Assembly (NCBI GenBank): GCA_937925895.1
Contig: CALANC010000010.1
Location: 1 to 9,338, forward strand
DNA length: 9,338 nt
Reading direction: 5' to 3'
DNA from: an uncultured Desulfobacterales bacterium
Lineage (GTDB): Bacteria > Desulfobacterota > Desulfobacteria > Desulfobacterales > UBA11574
Below the pieces are notes generated by a model, which was not told where the DNA came from, did no database searches, and was given only the letters and a program-made list of their open reading frames with translations. A program made the translations under genes and the position numbers. Positions 6,261-9,338 of this stretch are shown piece after piece (the stretch's first letter is position 1; every line of letters begins with the position of its first letter).

Positions 6261-7606
6261 CCGATTAATTGGGGAGCAATTTCCTGAATGAGTGGTTTCA
6301 ATTCTGCCAAAGACTCGCCTGTAGCCTCAATGGCTTTATCGATTTCCACTTCCGACATAGGGGTTGTGATGGAAAAGAAACCCCTGCTGCCGATAAACAA
6401 GCCCTTATTCATCATGACCAAATGAAACAACCTGAGCACATCTCTGTTCATGGTAAAATAAGCGGTTGAAGCGGTGGTTACAGGCTCCGGTGTAAAGTGG
6501 ATCTGCTGCAGCGAACCGTAACCTTTGATTTGAGCCTTAATTTTCAGATCGTCAAGGACCCCTCGCAAACGCTCCGCCAGTGACCAACCCAGCCGGTTAA
6601 TTCTATCCAGTGTTTCGGCGGTCATCTCTTTAAGGCTGGCGATGCCGGCCATGACGGCGATGGGAGTAGCAACAAAGGTTCCCGCGTGGTGAGCCGGGCG
6701 TTTTTGTCTGGGAGAGTAGACGGCCATTACATCTTCACGACCACCGAAAGCACCGGTAGGCAAACCGCCGCCGATGGTCTTGCCCAGGACGGTAAGATCG
6801 GGGCTGACATTGAAAATATCCTGAGCGCCGCCTGTCGCCAGCCTGAAGCTGATCACCTCATCAATAATGAGAAGCACATCGTTCTGACCCGCCACGTCCT
6901 GAAGATGCTTCAAGTAATCATCCTCGGGAGGAATCATTCCGGCTGCACCCAATATTCCTTCAACAATCACCGCCGCCAGTTCATCTTTGTTCTCTGTGAT
7001 GATTCTTTCCGCCGCCTCTTTGTCGTTAAAGGGTGTTACCAGCACATCCTCTTCAACACTCTTGGGCAGGCCCACAGGCAGCTTACGCCAACCGACAGTC
7101 ATCTCCATAGGATCGTAACTGCCGTGGTAATTTCCTTCCATCTTCAGAATCTTATCCTTGCCGGTAAAAGCCCTTGCCGCTCGTACGGCAAACATTACCG
7201 CCTCCGTTCCGGAAGTGCAAAAACGTACTTTCTCCACCGATGGAATTCGATCACAAATCATCTTCGCCCATTCATATGCGCTCGTATGGGGAGCAGACAT
7301 GGCTGATCCCATGGGTGCCTGTTGCTGAATGGTCTCAACAACTTTTGGGTGATTGTTTCCCAGAACCATCGATGTCCAGTTGTTGGAAAAATCGAGATAA
7401 TCATTGTCATCCACATCGTAGAGGTGACAGCCATCTCCTCTGGCCATGACGGTAGGATAAGGTTCGAACCAGATAGAAACCCGGTAGTCACCGTCCGGAA
7501 CATACTTTGCAGCGCTGGCAATTACCTCCCTGGATTTCCGGGTTCTTTGGCGATAGGTTTCTTCAATTTCCAAGCTGTATTTTGCCATCAATCCCTTCTC
7601 GGACAT
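6257..7606 (-). CDS. PLP class III aminotransferase, glutamate-1-semialdehyde aminomutase-like
   Basis: From the ATG at 7606 the protein has 449 residues, normal for fold-type I, class III enzymes. Seen: SGTEA (132-136) for the cofactor phosphate, NYHGSYDP (159-166), IIDEV with Asp249 binding the pyridine nitrogen, and LGKTIGGGLPTGAFGG with the PLP-binding Lys276. The N-terminal region (about 38-86, with IWFEPYPTVMARG and DVDDNDYLDF) resembles the GSAM group, which also includes beta-amino-acid aminotransferases. No heme genes are nearby, and the divergent thiolase and convergent acyl-CoA synthetase suggest catabolism, so I favour an aminotransferase over HemL. The substrate is unknown. The start was chosen for AAGGAG (AGGAG at 7617-7621 on the minus strand) ten bases upstream. 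An in-frame ATG at 7645 lacks such a site. Its stop codon TAA shares TTAA with the synthetase stop. Confidence 0.88.
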   Translation of the reverse strand: MSEKGLMAKYSLEIEETYRQRTRKSREVIASAAKYVPDGDYRVSIWFEPYPTVMARGDGCHLYDVDDNDYLDFSNNWTSMVLGNNHPKVVETIQQQAPMGSAMSAPHTSAYEWAKMICDRIPSVEKVRFCTSGTEAVMFAVRAARAFTGKDKILKMEGNYHGSYDPMEMTVGWRKLPVGLPKSVEEDVLVTPFNDKEAAERIITENKDELAAVIVEGILGAAGMIPPEDDYLKHLQDVAGQNDVLLIIDEVISFRLATGGAQDIFNVSPDLTVLGKTIGGGLPTGAFGGREDVMAVYSPRQKRPAHHAGTFVATPIAVMAGIASLKEMTAETLDRINRLGWSLAERLRGVLDDLKIKAQIKGYGSLQQIHFTPEPVTTASTAYFTMNRDVLRLFHLVMMNKGLFIGSRGFFSITTPMSEVEIDKAIEATGESLAELKPLIQEIAPQLIG

Positions 7607-7680
7607 TGTTGTAAGTCTCCTTTCTTGACTAAATGATAAAAACAAATTAAGGGGGTGGGGATCTCGTTTGAAAATCTAAA

Positions 7681-7708
7681 ACTATTGCGAATCCGGAGGG
7701 TATGTCAA
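7681..7708 (-). promoter_or_regulatory. Candidate promoter of the aminotransferase gene
   Basis: On the minus strand, TTGACA (7708-7703) is followed after 16 bases by AATAGT (7686-7681), four of six matches to TATAAT. The leader would be about 65-70 bases. Its -35 box is one arm of the inverted repeat shared with the divergent thiolase promoter. Confidence 0.45.
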
Positions 7709-7733
7709 GACATATATCACCTGAATCTTGACA
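7703..7733. promoter_or_regulatory. Inverted repeat spanning two back-to-back -35 boxes
   Basis: TGTCAAGA (7703-7710) and TCTTGACA (7726-7733) are perfect 8-bp inverted copies separated by 15 bases. Each arm contains a consensus TTGACA facing its own gene. The half-site centres are 23 bp apart, close to two helical turns, which would suit a dimeric regulator. The symmetry may also simply arise from two similar promoters. Confidence 0.45.
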
Positions 7734-7756
7734 CGCGATCCTCTTTTTGTCATAGT
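7728..7756 (+). promoter_or_regulatory. Candidate sigma-70-type promoter of the thiolase gene
   Basis: A perfect TTGACA (7728-7733), a 17-base spacer and CATAGT (7751-7756, four of six) form a good housekeeping promoter. The -35 begins the box TTGACACGCGAT, which differs at one base from the box before the acyl-CoA synthetase gene. The leader is about 35 bases. Confidence 0.55.
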
Positions 7757-7797
7757 TCTACGCCTTGAAAAAGAATCTATCATAACAGGAGGGATTT

Positions 7798-8982
7798 ATG
7801 AAAGAAATCGTAATATTAGGTGCCGCCCGAACCGCGGGTGGAAGATTTGGTGGCTCTCTGGCTCCCATGACCGCCCCGGAGTTCGGTGCTGTTGTGGTTC
7901 GAGAGACCATTAAACGTTCAGGCATTCGCCCTGATGAAATCGACCAGACCATTTTTGCCAATGCTTGGCAGGGAGGCGTCGGACCCAATCCGGCACGTAT
8001 TACCGCCGTAAAAGGTGGCGTTTCACTTGATGCTCCTGCCGTTTCGATCAACGTTCGCTGTGGATCAAGTATTCAGGCATTGATCTTCGGTGTCCAAGCA
8101 ATTAAAGCCGGAGATGTGAACACCGTGCTGGTCGGAGGTACCGAGAGCACCAGCCAAATTCCCTACATTCTTCCCAAAGCGCGCTGGGGCTATCGAATGG
8201 GAAAGGGTGAAATTCTGGACATCATGCATAAAGATGGCTTTATGTGTCCGCTGAGCAACGGCCTTATGGGCGAGCTAACCGACTCCCTGGCAAAAGAAAT
8301 GGCGATTGGCCGCGAAGCGCAAGATCAATTCGCTGCCGAAAGCCACAACAAGACCGAAGCGGCAGTAAAAGCCGGCAAGTTCAAAGAAGAAATCGTTCCC
8401 GTCGAGGTGCCGGGCCGGAAAGGTCAGACGGACATCTTTCAAGAGGAAGAGATCTTTCGCTCCGGGATTACCGTTGAATCATTGGCCAAGCTGAAACCCG
8501 TGTTTAACAAAGATGGCACCATTACCGCCGGCAACGCCTGCGCCCTATGCGACGCGGCGGCGGCTCAAATACTAATGGAACGCGAGAAAGCCAAGGCCAT
8601 GGGATTGGAACCTATGGCGCTTATTCGCGGTTATTCTTTTGTAGGCTATGAGCCCAAGCGATTCGGCAAATCGCCGGTGAAAGCCATCCCGGCTGCCTTG
8701 AAGCATGCCGGACTTGAACTCCCCGATATCGATTTGATCGAGTTAAACGAAGCGTTCGCCGCCCAGTACATTGCCTGCGAACGTGAATTGAATTTAGACC
8801 GCAGCAAGGTCAACGTGAATGGCGGCGCGATCGCCATGGGTCACCCTGTTGGGGCTACAGGTTCCAAAATCCTCACGACGCTTCTCTATGCCATGAAAGA
8901 TCGAGATGCACAACTGGGACTGGTGAGTGCCTGTATCGGGGGCGGCAACGGGGTAGCCTTGGTTGTTGAAAGGCTCAAGTAA
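7798..8982 (+). CDS. Thiolase (acetyl-CoA C-acyltransferase family)
   Basis: A 394-residue protein, the usual length for the thiolase family. These enzymes condense two acyl-CoAs or cleave a 3-ketoacyl-CoA with CoA. Seen: nucleophile Cys88 in NVRCGSSIQA, NEAF (317-320), His349 in GGAIAMGHPVGATG, and the acid/base Cys379 in SACIGGGNG. All four catalytic elements are present. Two loops are unusual: TESTSQIPY (115-123) where biosynthetic thiolases usually read MENMSQAPY, and GNACALCDAAAA (245-256) where GNASGxNDGAAA is usual. These affect the CoA/acyl-binding region and hint at a non-standard substrate. AGGAGGG (7787-7793) lies four bases before ATG 7798, a strong start. It is divergent from the aminotransferase, and a nearby acyl-CoA synthetase gene supports acyl-CoA catabolism. 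Whether it degrades or synthesises cannot be read from sequence. Confidence 0.92.
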   Translation: MKEIVILGAARTAGGRFGGSLAPMTAPEFGAVVVRETIKRSGIRPDEIDQTIFANAWQGGVGPNPARITAVKGGVSLDAPAVSINVRCGSSIQALIFGVQAIKAGDVNTVLVGGTESTSQIPYILPKARWGYRMGKGEILDIMHKDGFMCPLSNGLMGELTDSLAKEMAIGREAQDQFAAESHNKTEAAVKAGKFKEEIVPVEVPGRKGQTDIFQEEEIFRSGITVESLAKLKPVFNKDGTITAGNACALCDAAAAQILMEREKAKAMGLEPMALIRGYSFVGYEPKRFGKSPVKAIPAALKHAGLELPDIDLIELNEAFAAQYIACERELNLDRSKVNVNGGAIAMGHPVGATGSKILTTLLYAMKDRDAQLGLVSACIGGGNGVALVVERLK

Positions 8983-9177
8983 CCCGAATGTTGAAGTCGT
9001 CTAAAGCAACGCCCTTGGCGTGAAGTACTACCGTGAGGCAGAACATACCCTGTCCCGCTACAAGCGGGACTGCAAGGTACTCTTCAATAATGATATCCGG
9101 GTTTCCGAGCGAATCCATTAGGGTGAGATCGGGAACCCGATTTCCTATAAAATACTCTCCAATCTATTGACTTCCAT
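8975..9177 (-). pseudogene. Small minus-strand gene, apparently frameshifted, family unknown
   Basis: An intact 47-codon frame runs from ATG 9118 to TGA 8975, starting MDSLGNPDIIIEEYLAVPLV and ending VALDDFNIRVT. About 40% of its codons begin with G, typical of real genes. ATG 9118 has no ribosome site, but ATG 9177 has AGGTG (9187-9183) five bases upstream. That upper frame (MEVNRLE) reaches a stop after ten codons. Removing two bases in the GAGAG run (minus strand, about 9155-9159) would join the two parts into a 66-residue protein (MEVNRLEYFIGNRVPDLTL...). A TATAAT promoter lies upstream at 9247-9242. The stop overlaps the thiolase stop by eight bases. I recognise no family; the alternating hydrophobic pattern suggests beta strands. 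It is either a decayed gene, a sequencing or assembly error, or a short gene using the downstream ATG. Confidence 0.45.
9052..9070. repeat. Strong hairpin downstream of the thiolase gene
   Basis: GTCCCGCT (9052-9059), loop ACA, AGCGGGAC (9063-9070) form a perfect 8-bp GC-rich stem. It lies 70 bases after the thiolase stop and inside the minus-strand small reading frame. No T-run follows on either strand, so it is not a standard terminator. An outer GAAG (9022-9025) / CTTC (9082-9085) pair could extend it. It may protect the 3' end of the thiolase message, or be chance within coding sequence. Confidence 0.4.
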
Positions 9178-9241
9178 GACGTCACCTAAACTCCTAAAAA
9201 CCTCTTTTCCCGGCTATTTTTGAAATACCAATAAAAACAGC

Positions 9242-9269
9242 ATTATAGCGACAGATATTAAAATATCTA
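9242..9269 (-). promoter_or_regulatory. Candidate promoter for the minus-strand small gene
   Basis: On the minus strand, a perfect TATAAT (9247-9242) is preceded, 16 bases away, by TAGATA (9269-9264), four of six matches to TTGACA. Transcription would start about 57 bases before ATG 9177. The surrounding 9188-9338 stretch is very AT-rich, so chance matches are easier there. It also holds the inverted repeat AGATATT/AATATCT (9253-9268) overlapping this promoter. I see no gene in the rest of it. Confidence 0.4.
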
Positions 9270-9338
9270 TTAATTATATATAGTTATCTATATTTTGCAA
9301 AGAGATATACAATATATGACAATATTAAACATTTTAAA

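Noticed and set aside
6686..7306. 206-codon plus-strand frame inside the aminotransferase gene
   Set aside because: It is antisense to a clear enzyme gene and its translation shows no domain-like pattern.
7758..8051. 97-codon minus-strand frame over the thiolase start
   Set aside because: It lies opposite the thiolase N-terminus and would block the thiolase promoter. Its composition is typical of a complementary-strand artefact.
9008..9118. Plus-strand open stretch after the thiolase (reads ALGVKYYREAEHTLSRYKRD)
   Set aside because: It is protein-like but has no start codon, begins right after a stop, and is antisense to the minus-strand frame, which has better codon structure, a ribosome site and a promoter. 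Reading its TAG as pyrrolysine has no support.
9128..9141. ATCGGG-AA-CCCGAT inverted repeat as a thiolase terminator
   Set aside because: The loop is too small, the stem is short and no T-run follows. It falls inside the minus-strand small coding region.
9177..9184. TGACGTCA palindrome
   Set aside because: It is an 8-base palindrome near the minus-strand ribosome site, but a single copy with no known bacterial regulator that I could name. Probably chance.
1..9338. CRISPR array, tRNA, rRNA, integrase or transposase
   Set aside because: I looked on both strands and found no regularly spaced repeats, cloverleaf-like sequence or recombinase motifs.

Overview
The window is about 9.3 kb of mid-GC bacterial chromosome holding ordinary metabolic genes. 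It contains no phage, IS, CRISPR, tRNA or rRNA sequence that I can see. The gene content fits an anaerobic, organic-acid-using Desulfobacterota-like (deltaproteobacterial) organism: an ADP-forming acyl-CoA synthetase, a thiolase, a class III aminotransferase, a fused class II aldolase/short-chain dehydrogenase, a lone MCE-domain protein and a DUF456 membrane protein. No taxonomic marker gene is present, so this assignment is tentative.

Left part (1-3844). A large minus-strand gene (50-2020) encodes an aldolase-dehydrogenase fusion. Diverging from it on the plus strand is a 29-residue single-span membrane peptide (2162-2251) with a strong ribosome binding site. Next come two minus-strand envelope genes, an MCE-domain protein (ending at 2326) and a four-segment DUF456 membrane protein (3362-3844). 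They are separated by about 330 bases of non-coding sequence that holds a long hairpin and a pair of inverted repeats. The hairpin sequence runs as an open frame into the MCE gene, so the longest MCE reading frame probably carries a false N-terminal extension.

Right part (3845-9338). An ADP-forming acyl-CoA synthetase (plus strand, best start 4122) converges on a glutamate-1-semialdehyde-aminomutase-like aminotransferase (minus), and their stop codons overlap in one TTAA. The aminotransferase and a thiolase (plus) are transcribed divergently. Their predicted -35 boxes form the two arms of an 8-bp inverted repeat. After the thiolase lies an easily missed minus-strand small coding region (8975-9177). 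It has a good ribosome binding site and a perfect TATAAT box, but a 2-base frameshift appears to break it. Its stop overlaps the thiolase stop.

How the genes may work together (inference): the aminotransferase could deaminate an amino acid, the thiolase could cleave or condense acyl-CoAs, and the ADP-forming synthetase could recover ATP from an acyl-CoA. The acyl-CoA synthetase and thiolase promoters share the box TTGACACGC[A/G]AT, a hint of common control. I found no clearly new multi-gene system. The best leads are the two small genes, the divergent promoter and the non-coding element near the MCE gene.
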